From Chryseobacterium culicis (GTDB lineage: Bacteria > Bacteroidota > Bacteroidia > Flavobacteriales > Weeksellaceae), in contig NZ_FNWQ01000002.1 in the NCBI RefSeq assembly GCF_900108365.1, positions 1 to 64,000 of the forward strand: a stretch of DNA of 64,000 nucleotides, read 5' to 3'. The notes beneath the pieces were generated by a model that was given only the letters and a program-made list of their open reading frames with translations, made no database searches and was not told where the DNA came from. Shown here piece after piece: positions 9,509 to 18,395 of the stretch. Within the stretch, counting starts at the first letter, position 1. Every line of letters begins with the position of its first letter. The position numbers and the translations under genes are program-made.

Positions 9509-10912
9509 TTACATTTTACGCCCTTTAGAATGAGGTTGAGGCTTCTCCTGTTGATCTTTTTGTTTTTTATCTTTTGGAGATTGTTGTGCTTTTTGTAAAG
9601 GTGTTTTAAGATTTTTAGTAGCTTCATTGGTTTTGCCTTCCGAGTTGACAGCTGTTTGTGTCTTATGGGTCTCTGTAGGTTTTGGCTGCTCTTTCAATTT
9701 ATTAGGATTTTGAAAGGAAAAATCAATTTTTCCTGTTTCTTGATTAAGAGTGATATAGCCATGATAAGGCTGATCCTTTTTATCAAGCAGACCGTCAATA
9801 TAGATTGTTTGGCCTGACTTAAATTGACTGTACTGTTCTTCACTGAGCTCTTTTCCCCTGAAAGCTCTTGGAACCTCACTCCGTGGATTATTTTGGGTTT
9901 GTTGATGCTTTTGGTTGTTATCAAAAAGAAATTCAACATATTTCTTATCGGCATTAAACTGAAGATATGCATTAAAAGGTTCGCCTTTAGTAGAAATCAT
10001 TCCTTCCAGATATAAAGGTTTGCCTTCTATCAGCATTTGCTTTTGTTCTTCATTTAATTTGATACCTTTAATTTCATCGGGAATTTTGATATTCTCAACT
10101 TTGTAAGCCACAAGTTCATTGGTTAATCGGTCTCTGCTAATAAGAGAAGGTATGATTTCATCAGTCTTTGGGTTAATAAGGTCTACAACACGTCCCATGT
10201 TGCCATTTTCCATTAGATTTTTTTTATCCTCAAGACTGAATTCATGTCCAAGGAATTTAAAGTTTAAATTAGGTTCTTTTCTTATTCCATGGATATTGAT
10301 GACGACGTCTCCTGCATCATTAGTGTTTAGTGAAAGACGTGCATCCATTTTAGTAAGTGCAGTCCCAAGATTAATGGTAACGGGAACAAGACCATTGGTT
10401 TTAAATCCTTTTAACATAGGATCTAAGGCATTTGCTTTTTCTAGTTTTTCCTTGGTTAAGCCAAATTTTGACATCATGTTCCAGTCAATTTGATCAGCAG
10501 AATACTGATATTCTTTTTCCGATAATGGAGTAGTACTCATAGTATTGGTATTTGATGTTAATATTTTGTAGGTATTTAGAAATTCTTCCCCTTCAGTACT
10601 GGGGTTTTTAAGATGGTGTTGGATCTGTTTTCCTATATTTTCAGACTCTTTAAGTGGAGATTTAAAGAAATTGAATAGGGTCGGGTTTTTGAGTTGACTT
10701 AAAAAGTTGGAGAAAAAATTAGAGAATAAATCCCCTTGCTTATCAATTTTTAAAAATTGATTTTGATACTTTTCTGTATTGGGTACTGTCTTCAAATCCC
10801 CTTTATTGTCAACTGTTTTGACTGCTTCAATCTTATTGGTTTTTGGATTTAAAACCAATAGAATATTGATTAAAGAAGGATCTGGATTTTGAGTATTAGT
10901 AATATTTTCCAT
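9509..10912 (-). CDS. DUF3945 protein with two repeats, ICE-encoded
   Basis: This 467-residue protein is typical of Bacteroidetes conjugative elements and has no known activity. The centre (about residues 135-285) looks like the DUF4099-type region. Two DUF3945 repeats follow. One starts near KLNEEQKQMLIEGKPLYLEG, the other near ELSEEQYSQFKSGQTIYIDG. Each is about 50 residues and ends in an aromatic-rich strand. The C-terminus is a lysine/glutamine-rich disordered tail. It is encoded directly upstream of topB, whose C-terminus carries a third related repeat, so the two proteins may share a ligand. No enzymatic motif is visible. Confidence 0.8.
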   Translation of the reverse strand: MENITNTQNPDPSLINILLVLNPKTNKIEAVKTVDNKGDLKTVPNTEKYQNQFLKIDKQGDLFSNFFSNFLSQLKNPTLFNFFKSPLKESENIGKQIQHHLKNPSTEGEEFLNTYKILTSNTNTMSTTPLSEKEYQYSADQIDWNMMSKFGLTKEKLEKANALDPMLKGFKTNGLVPVTINLGTALTKMDARLSLNTNDAGDVVINIHGIRKEPNLNFKFLGHEFSLEDKKNLMENGNMGRVVDLINPKTDEIIPSLISRDRLTNELVAYKVENIKIPDEIKGIKLNEEQKQMLIEGKPLYLEGMISTKGEPFNAYLQFNADKKYVEFLFDNNQKHQQTQNNPRSEVPRAFRGKELSEEQYSQFKSGQTIYIDGLLDKKDQPYHGYITLNQETGKIDFSFQNPNKLKEQPKPTETHKTQTAVNSEGKTNEATKNLKTPLQKAQQSPKDKKQKDQQEKPQPHSKGRKM

Positions 10913-11141
10913 GATGCTAAATGTTTATTTAACATCGAATGTAAAAGATTAGAGTAACATAAATTGAAGATGGAAGTGAGTGGAGAAATTTGGCTTAGAT
11001 TGTCAGTGATATCATTATCAGGATATTTTAAAAGAGCTTATATGATTTTTTGATAGCTCTTTATTATCTCTTATTATCTAAAAATACTTAACTTTATAGT
11101 GTCTCTAGTAAGAGATATTTTTTTTTCATCATTTGTGTTTT

Positions 11142-11172
11142 AATCCTGTTCCATGAATAATAGAACAGGATT
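11142..11172. terminator. Terminator after the S24-repressor operon
   Basis: A 10-bp perfect stem AATCCTGTTC / GAACAGGATT with an 11-base loop is T-rich on the plus side and A-rich on the minus side. It lies just past the 75-residue gene on the minus strand. The rest of the gap from 10913 contains only a weak 8-bp repeat (11031-11038 and 11055-11062) and no gene. Confidence 0.65.
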
Positions 11173-11194
11173 TTTATTTTTTGCCAGAAAGTTT

Positions 11195-11422
11195 TTAATA
11201 TCCATTCAGATGAGAAGTCTTATTTTCAAAAACATTTATGTCTATAATTTTATTATTAAAAATATCGTAAATAAGCTCTACTGAAAAATTTGAAACTTCA
11301 TACAAAACATATTTTGATTGAGAAGTTGTTCTTTCGCTTATTAAACGTCCATGAGTAATAACAAAATCATACTGAGCTTGACGGTCAGGTAAGTTCTGGA
11401 AATCGTAATAAGATATGATCAT
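11195..11422 (-). CDS. Small hypothetical protein co-transcribed with the S24 repressor
   Basis: This 75-residue protein has no signal or membrane segment and reads as a small alpha/beta fold (MIISYYDFQNLPDRQAQYDF at the start). I do not recognise it. It starts 15 bases after the stop of the S24 repressor gene on the same strand and is followed by a terminator, so the two form an operon. Its constant company suggests a role in, or regulation with, the damage-response cassette, but nothing in the sequence shows this. Confidence 0.55.
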   Translation of the reverse strand: MIISYYDFQNLPDRQAQYDFVITHGRLISERTTSQSKYVLYEVSNFSVELIYDIFNNKIIDINVFENKTSHLNGY

Positions 11423-11437
11423 AATAGGTTTAAGTTT

Positions 11438-12214
11438 TTAGTTTTTTTTTGAAATCTTTTCATCGAGTCCCTGAATATCTTTTCGGATTTCAAGAAACAT
11501 TTCTTTTAGATTGTAATTTTCAAGACGGTCAGGTTCAAAGTCTTCTGGGAAAATTCCTGAAGCATACTGCCATATTTCAACGATTTCTCCCAATGGAATG
11601 TCATAAGGTTTATAGAATGAGTTATCAGCAGCTACAGTAATTGATTTCTTATTTCTGGAAGCAAACCTTTTATAAGAAATCCCGTCATTTAACGTAACAA
11701 AAACATAACTTTTATTTGGTTTCAGATCATCAATTTTTTCAAGATATTTTCCAACAATATAGGAACCATCTTTAAATGGTGGCATAGAATCTCCTTTAGC
11801 CGGGAATGCTCTGTATTTACCATTGGTTAAGAAAGGTAAAGAAATCCTCTGTAAGCTTTCAATATATTCAGGATCACTGTACCCTGACAGATAGCCCATA
11901 GAAGTTTTTTGCGGAACAATTTCAATGCTGTTATTCCCCAATTGGTCAACTACGACTGGTAAAACAATTCTGTTATCCGGAAGCTTTAATACGTCTTCCA
12001 AAGGATACTTTCTAATATCTACTGTGAGGAGCAGATCAATACTCAAATTGAAATATTTTGAAATCCTGATGAGAAGCTCATAAGGAGCCTCAGAACGACC
12101 ATCTTCATATTTGGAATAACGAACCCTGCTCATCAAAATTTGATCCGCAAGCTCCTGTTGGGATAAATTTTTCTGAGTTCTTAAAAACCTGATGTTATCT
12201 GAAAAAATTGACAT
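11438..12214 (-). CDS. XRE-S24 LexA-like repressor controlling the mutagenesis cassette
   Basis: The protein has 258 residues from the ATG at 12214; a longer reading would run through the operator. Residues 5-62 form an XRE helix-turn-helix (LRTQKNLSQQELADQILMSR). Residues about 135-235 form an S24/UmuD-like peptidase with the nucleophile S143 in GDSMPPF and the base K182 in SYKRF, spaced as in LexA. A GYLSGYSDPEY stretch (107-117) lies where self-cleavage would occur. The family represses genes until RecA filament or damage signals trigger autocleavage. It is transcribed divergently from dinB with two palindromic operators between them, so it very probably represses both itself and dinB-dnaE-alkB. 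Confidence 0.85.
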   Translation of the reverse strand: MSIFSDNIRFLRTQKNLSQQELADQILMSRVRYSKYEDGRSEAPYELLIRISKYFNLSIDLLLTVDIRKYPLEDVLKLPDNRIVLPVVVDQLGNNSIEIVPQKTSMGYLSGYSDPEYIESLQRISLPFLTNGKYRAFPAKGDSMPPFKDGSYIVGKYLEKIDDLKPNKSYVFVTLNDGISYKRFASRNKKSITVAADNSFYKPYDIPLGEIVEIWQYASGIFPEDFEPDRLENYNLKEMFLEIRKDIQGLDEKISKKN

Positions 12215-12215
12215 T

Positions 12216-12230
12216 GATACAAATTGTATC
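12216..12230. promoter_or_regulatory. Operator 1 of the S24 repressor
   Basis: GATACAA-A-TTGTATC is a perfect 7-1-7 palindrome placed 1 base before the repressor start codon and overlapping its probable transcription start. It matches operator 2 at 12249 in most positions, and the centres are 33 bp apart, about three helical turns. Confidence 0.75.
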
Positions 12231-12232
12231 TG

Positions 12233-12240
12233 CAAATATA
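12233..12240 (-). promoter_or_regulatory. Promoter -7 box of the S24 repressor gene
   Basis: The minus strand reads TATATTTG, a match to the Bacteroidetes -7 consensus TAnnTTTG. It sits between the two operators, about 19 bases before the ATG, so repressor binding at either operator would block it. No clear -33 TTG is seen at the usual distance. Confidence 0.55.
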
Positions 12241-12248
12241 GTAAAAAT

Positions 12249-12263
12249 GATACAATTAGTATC
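12249..12263. promoter_or_regulatory. Operator 2 of the S24 repressor
   Basis: GATAC-AATTA-GTATC has perfect 5-bp arms and the same outer bases as operator 1. It directly abuts the dinB -7 box at 12264, the classical position for repression. Confidence 0.75.
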
Positions 12264-12271
12264 TAATTTTG
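12264..12271 (+). promoter_or_regulatory. Promoter -7 box of dinB
   Basis: TAATTTTG matches TAnnTTTG. It lies 4 bases before the GTG start of dinB, so the mRNA may be leaderless or nearly so. Operator 2 ends at the preceding base. Confidence 0.5.
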
Positions 12272-12275
12272 TGAC

Positions 12276-13424
12276 GTGAACCGAGCAATTGTACATATGG
12301 ATTTGGATACATTCTTTGTATCCTGTGAGAGACGCAATAACTCTCAGCTTAACGGGATTCCCCTCATCATAGGAGGTGGAGACCGTGGAGTAGTAGCATC
12401 ATGCTCCTATGAAGCAAGAAAATTTGGAGTGCGCTCTGCTATGCCAATTAGAATGGCCTTACGTCTATGTCCTGATGCAAAAGTAATTCGCGGAGATCAC
12501 GAACTATATTCCAATTTATCACATACCGTTACTCAGATTATTCAGGAAAAAGTTCCGTTGATGGAAAAGGCAAGTATTGATGAGTTTTATCTCGATCTTT
12601 CAGGAATGGATAAGTTCTTTGGATGTTATCAATGGACAAAGGAAATTGCGACAACCGTAACCAAAGAAACAGGACTTCCCATAAGCTTTGCTTTATCAGC
12701 TAATAAAACGGTTTCTAAAATAGGAACCGGAGAAGCAAAACCTGTAGGAAGATTGGAAATTAAAGATTTAGAAATTAAACCGTTTTTAAACCCGTTATCC
12801 ATTAAAAAAATTCCGATGGTGGGCGATAAAACATTTCAGTTGTTATCAAGAATCGGAATCCGTACTATCCACACCTTATCCGAGATGCCTGTTCTCGTCT
12901 TGCAGCAGATGATTGGATTAAATGGAAAGGAGCTTTGGAAAAAAGCCAATGGTATCGATGAAAATCCAGTAGTGCCTTATTCCGAAAGGAAGTCAATTTC
13001 TACAGAAAGAACGTTTACCAACGATACCATGGATGTTGCAGAACTAAAAAGGCTCATCTCAGGAATGGCCGAACAATTAGCCTATCAGTTAAGAAAAGAA
13101 AAATGGTTAACGTCTACGGTAGTCGTAAAGATCCGTTATGCCAACTTCGATACCGAAACCAAGCAATGCAAAGTTTCTTATACTTCTGCTGACCATATCT
13201 TATCCAGAGTAGCTTTGGAGCTTTTTAATAAAGTGTATACAAGAAGAATGAGGCTTCGTTTGGTCGGATTGCGATTTACCGGGCTTGTTCATGGCAATCA
13301 TCAAATGAACCTGTTTGAAGATACCGAAGAGCAGATGAGTTTGTATCAAACGATGGATTACCTGAAAAACAGGTTTGGAAGTGATGCTGTAGGCAGAGCT
13401 TCAGGTTTTGATTTTGAAAAGTAG
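12276..13424 (+). CDS. dinB: DNA polymerase IV (Y-family translesion polymerase)
   Basis: This 382-residue Y-family polymerase copies past DNA lesions. The palm starts IVHMDLDTFF with metal ligands D9 and D11. The second acidic pair is D102-E103 in KASIDEFYLDLS. Thumb and little-finger domains follow. Near residue 345 the QMNLF motif fits a beta-clamp-binding box (QxxLF). I keep the GTG start at 12276, because the next ATG (12297) would remove the first beta strand. It is the first gene of a three-gene operon with dnaE (18 bases away) and alkB, preceded by the repressor's operators, so it is probably damage-inducible. Confidence 0.93.
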   Translation: MNRAIVHMDLDTFFVSCERRNNSQLNGIPLIIGGGDRGVVASCSYEARKFGVRSAMPIRMALRLCPDAKVIRGDHELYSNLSHTVTQIIQEKVPLMEKASIDEFYLDLSGMDKFFGCYQWTKEIATTVTKETGLPISFALSANKTVSKIGTGEAKPVGRLEIKDLEIKPFLNPLSIKKIPMVGDKTFQLLSRIGIRTIHTLSEMPVLVLQQMIGLNGKELWKKANGIDENPVVPYSERKSISTERTFTNDTMDVAELKRLISGMAEQLAYQLRKEKWLTSTVVVKIRYANFDTETKQCKVSYTSADHILSRVALELFNKVYTRRMRLRLVGLRFTGLVHGNHQMNLFEDTEEQMSLYQTMDYLKNRFGSDAVGRASGFDFEK

Positions 13425-13442
13425 AACTTTAAATTTTTAGCA

Positions 13443-16400
13443 GTGTTTTTAAATTGTCATTCTTTCCACAGCCTTCGTTATGGGACGTTATCCATAAAAG
13501 AAATGGTAAAGCAGTCTTCCGATTTAGGAATTAAAGAATTGGTGTTAACGGATATCAATACCGTTACGGGGATTTATGATTTTAAAATGGAGTGCGAGAG
13601 GAGTGGTATTAAGCCCGTGGCCGGAGTTGAGGTTAGAAAGGAAGGAAAACTGCTGTACATTGCTGTTGCAAAAGAATTTTCAGGAATTGGGGAAGTTAAT
13701 AAACTCATTACCGATCATAATTGTGATGACAAAGAACTCTCAGAAACAGCACCGGAATTTAAAAACGTTTTTGTAATCTATCCTATGAGCAATATCCCTA
13801 CTAAACTTAAGGAAAATGAATTCATAGGCATAAGAATAGAAGAACTGAATTTTATGATCAGACCTGAATATCAGAAACTACTATCGAAGATGCTTGTTTT
13901 ACATCCTGTTACTTTCAGTACCAATGAAGAATATGAACTTCATAAAATTCTCCGAGCAATTGATAACAATACCTTATTATCAAAGCTCACTAAAAGAGAG
14001 GTCTGTAGAAAATCTGAATATTTTGTAAATGAGCAGGCTATTGCAAAAGCATTCGAAAGATATCCTGAAATTATTCAGAGAACAAAAGATGTGTTGGAGC
14101 AATGTAGTTTTGAATTTGATTTTAAACAGGTCAAGAATAAGCAGTTTTATACAAAATCAAAAGCCGATGATGTAAAGCTACTCCGAAGGTTGGCATATTC
14201 AGGCTTGGAAAAGCGATATGGCAACCGACATGAAATAGCTCAAAAAAGAGTGGAAAAAGAGCTTAAGGTAATCGACGAACTCAATTTCTGTTCTTATTTT
14301 TTGATTACCTGGGATATCATCCGTTACAGCAACAGCATGGGCTTTATGCATGTAGGGCGGGGAAGTGGAGCCAATTCTATTGTAAGCTATTGCTTAGGGA
14401 TCACGGACATCTGCCCGTTGGAGTTGGATCTGTATTTTGAAAGGTTTTTAAACCTTAACCGGAAGTCTCCGCCGGATTTTGATATCGACTGGAGCTGGCA
14501 GAATCGGGATACCATACTGGAATATATTTTTGACCGGTACGGGAAAGATCATGTGGCTTTCTGTGGAACCAATGTGGAGTTTAAGTACAAATCCATTTTC
14601 AGAGAAGTGGGAAAAGTATTTGGTCTGCCTAAAGAAGAGCTGGATGAGTTAGCGAAGAGACCGATGATGCAACATGACCAGAATGAGGTAGTACAACTGG
14701 TGCATCAATACGGCAAGTTGTTAGAAAAATTTCCCAATCAACGAAGCATGCATTCCTGTGGAATTTTGATCTCTGAAGAACCGATTACTCATTATACTGC
14801 TCTAGAAATGCCTCCTAAAGGGTTTCCGATTGTGCAATTTGATATGAATGTCGCCGAAGACATCGGACTCGAAAAATTTGATATTCTTTCCCAAAGAGGA
14901 TTAGGAACGATCAATGATACCGTAGAGCTGATCAAAAAGACAAGAGGGATAAGTGTCGATATCAGGGATACCACTTTGTCCAAAGATGAAGGGAAAGCCA
15001 ATGAATATCTGGCTATCGGAAAAACCATAGGCTGTTTTTATATTGAGTCTCCGGCAATGCGAGGGCTTTTAAGAAGATTAAAGTGCGATAATTACAGAAT
15101 CCTTGTAGCTGCATCTTCTATTATCAGACCCGGGGTGGCACAAAGCGGAATGATGCGCGAGTATATTTTCAGGCATAACCATCCCGATCAATTCGAATAC
15201 TTCCATTCAGTATTCGAAGAACACCTGAAAGAAACCTACGGCATTATGGTCTATCAGGAAGACGTGATTAAGATTGCTCAATATTTTGGTGGTTTGTCTC
15301 TGGCTGATGGAGATATTCTCCGAAGAGCCATGAGTGGTAAAGGTCGTTCAATCGAAAAGCTTAGAGAAGTGAAAAACAATTTTTTTGAATCCTGCAAAAA
15401 GTTGGGGCATTCAGAAACATTAACGGCTGAAGCATACCGACAGATAGAATCCTTTGCAGGATATTCTTTCTGTAAAGCACATTCTGCTTCCTATGCTGTA
15501 GAAAGTTATCAGAGTTTGTATCTCAAAGTATATTATCCCTTAGAATTTATGGTTTCGGTAATTAATAATCAGGGAGGGTTTTACCGTACAGAAGTCTATA
15601 TTCATGAAGCAAAAATGTCGGGCGGAAATATTCAGGTTCCCTGTGTGAATACCAGTGAGTTTCAAACTATACTCAAAGGAAAAGATATTTATTTAGGTCT
15701 GATGGTATTAGAAGGTCTCGAAACAAGAATTGCCCATGGAATTGTAGAGGAACGGGAAAGGAATGGTGACTATAGATCATTGGAAGATTTTATAAAACGT
15801 ATTCCTATAGGTATTGAAACCGTACAGATTCTCATTTTTATAGGAGCTTTCAGGTTCACAGGAAAACCTAAAAATGAGCTCCTCGTAGAAGCGAGAATTT
15901 TACTGGTCAACTTTAAACCCGAAAACAGAGGACTCATGCTCATTGAAGAACCGGTTCAAGAATTTAAGTTACCTCAATTGAAAAGAGAACAGTTTGAAGA
16001 TGCTTTTGATGAAATAGAACTCATCGGATTTCCGGTTTCATGCAGTCCTTTTGATTTACTGCAGACCAAATACAGAGGTTCCGTTTTTGTCAAAGATCTA
16101 TTGAAATTTCACAAACGGCAGGTGAAAATGTTGGCCTACCTTATTTCCAGAAAGCATGTTCCCACAAAAAAAGGAACCATGTATTTCGGAACCTGGATCG
16201 ATATCAATGGAGAGTATTTTGATACTGCTCATTTTCCTGATAGTCTGAAGCAATACGATTTTCAGGGGGGAGGATGCTATTTACTCTTGGGGACTGTAGA
16301 AGTAGATTTCCATTTTCCTACCATCACCATTCACAAAATGGCAAAAATGCCGATGATTCCCGATCCCCGATATTCCTATGATAAGGAAAAACAATATGAT

Positions 16401-16496
16401 ATACATCGTCAGATTAAGGAAGATGTCAGCATGACCCATAGAAAACCCTACCCTCAGGCCCATGAGATCGGATTGATAAGACACAAGATACAATAA
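13443..16496 (+). CDS. dnaE: Error-prone-type DNA polymerase III alpha subunit (DnaE2/ImuC-like)
   Basis: This 1017-residue C-family polymerase has an N-terminal PHP domain that starts FLNCHSFHSLRYGTLS and lacks the full HxH metal motif, so its proofreading role is probably lost. The catalytic PDFDID motif is at residues 344-349 (D347, D349), and GRGSGANSIVSYCLG lies just before it. It is shorter than replicative DnaE and is encoded between dinB and alkB. That points to a damage-inducible mutagenic polymerase working with Pol IV, like ImuB-ImuC in other phyla, rather than the replicative enzyme. The GTG start gives the expected N-terminus. Confidence 0.88.
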   Translation: MFLNCHSFHSLRYGTLSIKEMVKQSSDLGIKELVLTDINTVTGIYDFKMECERSGIKPVAGVEVRKEGKLLYIAVAKEFSGIGEVNKLITDHNCDDKELSETAPEFKNVFVIYPMSNIPTKLKENEFIGIRIEELNFMIRPEYQKLLSKMLVLHPVTFSTNEEYELHKILRAIDNNTLLSKLTKREVCRKSEYFVNEQAIAKAFERYPEIIQRTKDVLEQCSFEFDFKQVKNKQFYTKSKADDVKLLRRLAYSGLEKRYGNRHEIAQKRVEKELKVIDELNFCSYFLITWDIIRYSNSMGFMHVGRGSGANSIVSYCLGITDICPLELDLYFERFLNLNRKSPPDFDIDWSWQNRDTILEYIFDRYGKDHVAFCGTNVEFKYKSIFREVGKVFGLPKEELDELAKRPMMQHDQNEVVQLVHQYGKLLEKFPNQRSMHSCGILISEEPITHYTALEMPPKGFPIVQFDMNVAEDIGLEKFDILSQRGLGTINDTVELIKKTRGISVDIRDTTLSKDEGKANEYLAIGKTIGCFYIESPAMRGLLRRLKCDNYRILVAASSIIRPGVAQSGMMREYIFRHNHPDQFEYFHSVFEEHLKETYGIMVYQEDVIKIAQYFGGLSLADGDILRRAMSGKGRSIEKLREVKNNFFESCKKLGHSETLTAEAYRQIESFAGYSFCKAHSASYAVESYQSLYLKVYYPLEFMVSVINNQGGFYRTEVYIHEAKMSGGNIQVPCVNTSEFQTILKGKDIYLGLMVLEGLETRIAHGIVEERERNGDYRSLEDFIKRIPIGIETVQILIFIGAFRFTGKPKNELLVEARILLVNFKPENRGLMLIEEPVQEFKLPQLKREQFEDAFDEIELIGFPVSCSPFDLLQTKYRGSVFVKDLLKFHKRQVKMLAYLISRKHVPTKKGTMYFGTWIDINGEYFDTAHFPDSLKQYDFQGGGCYLLLGTVEVDFHFPTITIHKMAKMPMIPDPRYSYDKEKQYDIHRQIKEDVSMTHRKPYPQAHEIGLIRHKIQ

Positions 16497-16517
16497 CCCT
16501 ATTATTAAGATACAAAA

Positions 16518-17126
16518 ATGAATCAGTTGAGTTTATTTAACACAGAAGAATTCTATGAATTTCCGAAAGATCTCTTGGATTACAGAGAAAACTTTCTAAA
16601 TAAGGAAGAAGCAGACCTGCTTAAAGATATATTATTATATACGGCTCCATGGGAACAAAGTATTCAGAAGATGTATGATAAAACCGTGCTCACCCCACGA
16701 TTAACGGCATGGTACGGGGATTCAAAATATGCTACATTAAAAGAAAATAAAAAACCTACGAATCCGTGGACTCCCGAATTGTTTTCTTTAAAACAAAAAA
16801 TTGAGAAAGAGTTTGGCTGTCAGTTTAATGGGGTTTTACTTAATCTCTACAGAGATCACAACGATTCTGTTGCTTGGCACAGAGATAAAGAAAGCCGTTA
16901 TGGGAAACGACCTGTGATTGCATCCATCAGTCTGGGACAAACCAGAAATTTTGATTTTAGAAAAAAGGAGCATCATCAGAGTAAATACAGTCTTCCGCTT
17001 CCACACGGTTCATTGCTCATCATGAAAGGAGATTTGCAGGAACATTGGGAACATCGGATTGCTAAATCTACATTGCCGATGAAGGAGCGGATTAATTTGA
17101 CTTTTCGTTTTGTGAAAGAAATATAA
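16518..17126 (+). CDS. alkB: AlkB-like 2-oxoglutarate/Fe(II) dioxygenase (alkylation repair)
   Basis: This 202-residue protein belongs to the AlkB family, which removes methyl groups from damaged bases by oxidation. The iron ligands are visible: H121-x-D123 in AWHRDKE and H179 in EHWEHRI. The 2-oxoglutarate arginine is R191 with R197 in the RINLTFR motif. The substrate-side segment LLNLYRDHNDS precedes the iron site. It starts 21 bases after dnaE and is the last gene of the operon, extending the cassette from lesion bypass to direct repair. Confidence 0.92.
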   Translation: MNQLSLFNTEEFYEFPKDLLDYRENFLNKEEADLLKDILLYTAPWEQSIQKMYDKTVLTPRLTAWYGDSKYATLKENKKPTNPWTPELFSLKQKIEKEFGCQFNGVLLNLYRDHNDSVAWHRDKESRYGKRPVIASISLGQTRNFDFRKKEHHQSKYSLPLPHGSLLIMKGDLQEHWEHRIAKSTLPMKERINLTFRFVKEI

Positions 17127-17135
17127 ATAAAATAA

Positions 17136-17160
17136 CCTGACCGTTTTTAGTCAAGGTTAC
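17136..17160 (+). terminator. Weak terminator after alkB
   Basis: AACCTGAC and GTCAAGGTT pair with one bulged base around a short loop, about 10 bases after the alkB stop, with T-rich sequence following. It is an imperfect hairpin, so confidence is moderate. Confidence 0.4.
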
Positions 17161-17296
17161 ATTTTAATGACTTATAATGGTTGACAATCTAATTTTAATT
17201 CATCGACATCACAACAAACGAATCTGGAAATTAAAACCGTTTTCTAAAAAATGGAGTGAAGCATCAAGTCCTAACTTATTTGCCCCACCTCTCTTT

Positions 17297-17815
17297 TTAT
17301 TTTAATCTATTTGATAAAGAAATATTCAATTGATCTACATTTAAATCTTTTCTTACAAGATTAATAATGTTTCTTAAATTTTTGTCAAGCTTTTCATGCG
17401 CTTCTATTGTAAGATCTTTATTTTTATCAAATGCAGAATCTATAAATTGTGTTGAATCCTGACCGAATTTTATAAGCTCTTTGTAAATGTCGCTCGGAAT
17501 CATTGGCAGAGCTCTGAATATTGATTTATAAAGATCAGCAACTAGATCATCATAATATTCTGATTCTTTATTCAAAAATTTTTCCCATTTTGTAACTGAA
17601 CCGTCGTGATCTAGCATTTCATCCATTATGTCAAAAAATGATTCGAATATAAAATTGACATGAAAAATCAATTCTTTGTATGCAAGAACTTTTTCTTGAA
17701 ACAGAAAATCTTGATTTGATTTATTACGATCTCTTCGATAACTAAGTGTTGCTACAACAAGGGCGCAAATTGAAATTAGTGTGGTAAGTATGGCTGTTAT
17801 ATCTGATGATTTCAT
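17297..17815 (-). CDS. Single-pass membrane protein, unknown
   Basis: This 172-residue protein has one N-terminal membrane helix (about residues 6-26, ITAILTTLISICALVVATLS) followed by basic RRDRNK. The remaining soluble helical domain of about 140 residues would face the cytoplasm if positive-inside holds. I do not recognise the family. It lies at the start of a block of unknown genes between alkB and the restriction locus, on the minus strand, with no close operon partner. Similar small anchored helical proteins occur in accessory islands. Confidence 0.5.
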   Translation of the reverse strand: MKSSDITAILTTLISICALVVATLSYRRDRNKSNQDFLFQEKVLAYKELIFHVNFIFESFFDIMDEMLDHDGSVTKWEKFLNKESEYYDDLVADLYKSIFRALPMIPSDIYKELIKFGQDSTQFIDSAFDKNKDLTIEAHEKLDKNLRNIINLVRKDLNVDQLNISLSNRLK

Positions 17816-17945
17816 TGTACAAATGATAATTAGTATATGAGTTTTAGATATTTTAGTGAAAGTCTAGTAAAACTAAAAATACAATTTACTTTAAAAAAAC
17901 ATTTTTCCAAAAATACTATTTAATCTAAAAATTCTATAACTGATT

Positions 17946-18371
17946 TCATTCATCTGAATATATATCCTCCAGTGGAGTTTCAAAAAGAAGCTTTAGGTTT
18001 TTAAATTTTTTTATCGAATCATAAAAATAGTTTGAGATAAGAGTAATAAACTCTCTTTGCTTTACGTAAGCTTCCTTCATTTCACTAATGCTTCGATAAA
18101 TTATGTACTTAGATTCGTTTTTAGACTTATCCCAGCGAACACCTTTCCAATCATTTGATCCAATATACAAAAAAGAGCCTGTTTTATATTTCAGATGTAT
18201 ATCATGAGACGAACCATTAACAGATTCAGTCATAGTAACTTCAGGATTGTTATTTTCTATTCGAGCTCTGATTATCATTTTTATAGCTGTATCAGAAATC
18301 TCCTTTTTTAAATCTAAAAACAATATAATATTCTCAGATTCAAACTTAAATGATTTTAAAAGATTATCCAT
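17946..18371 (-). CDS. Hypothetical protein, second of a two-gene unit
   Basis: This 141-residue soluble protein has no signal or recognisable motif. It contains beta-rich stretches in the middle (about residues 38-75) and helical ends. It starts 24 bases after the stop of the 18396-18680 gene on the same strand, so the two are likely co-transcribed. Codon use is strongly AT-rich like its neighbours. Function unknown. Confidence 0.5.
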   Translation of the reverse strand: MDNLLKSFKFESENIILFLDLKKEISDTAIKMIIRARIENNNPEVTMTESVNGSSHDIHLKYKTGSFLYIGSNDWKGVRWDKSKNESKYIIYRSISEMKEAYVKQREFITLISNYFYDSIKKFKNLKLLFETPLEDIYSDE

Positions 18372-18395
18372 ATCAAAAAACTTACATTACAATTA

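Noticed and set aside
10119..10493. 124-codon plus-strand frame inside the DUF3945 gene
   Set aside because: Shadow of the longer minus-strand gene with recognisable repeats.
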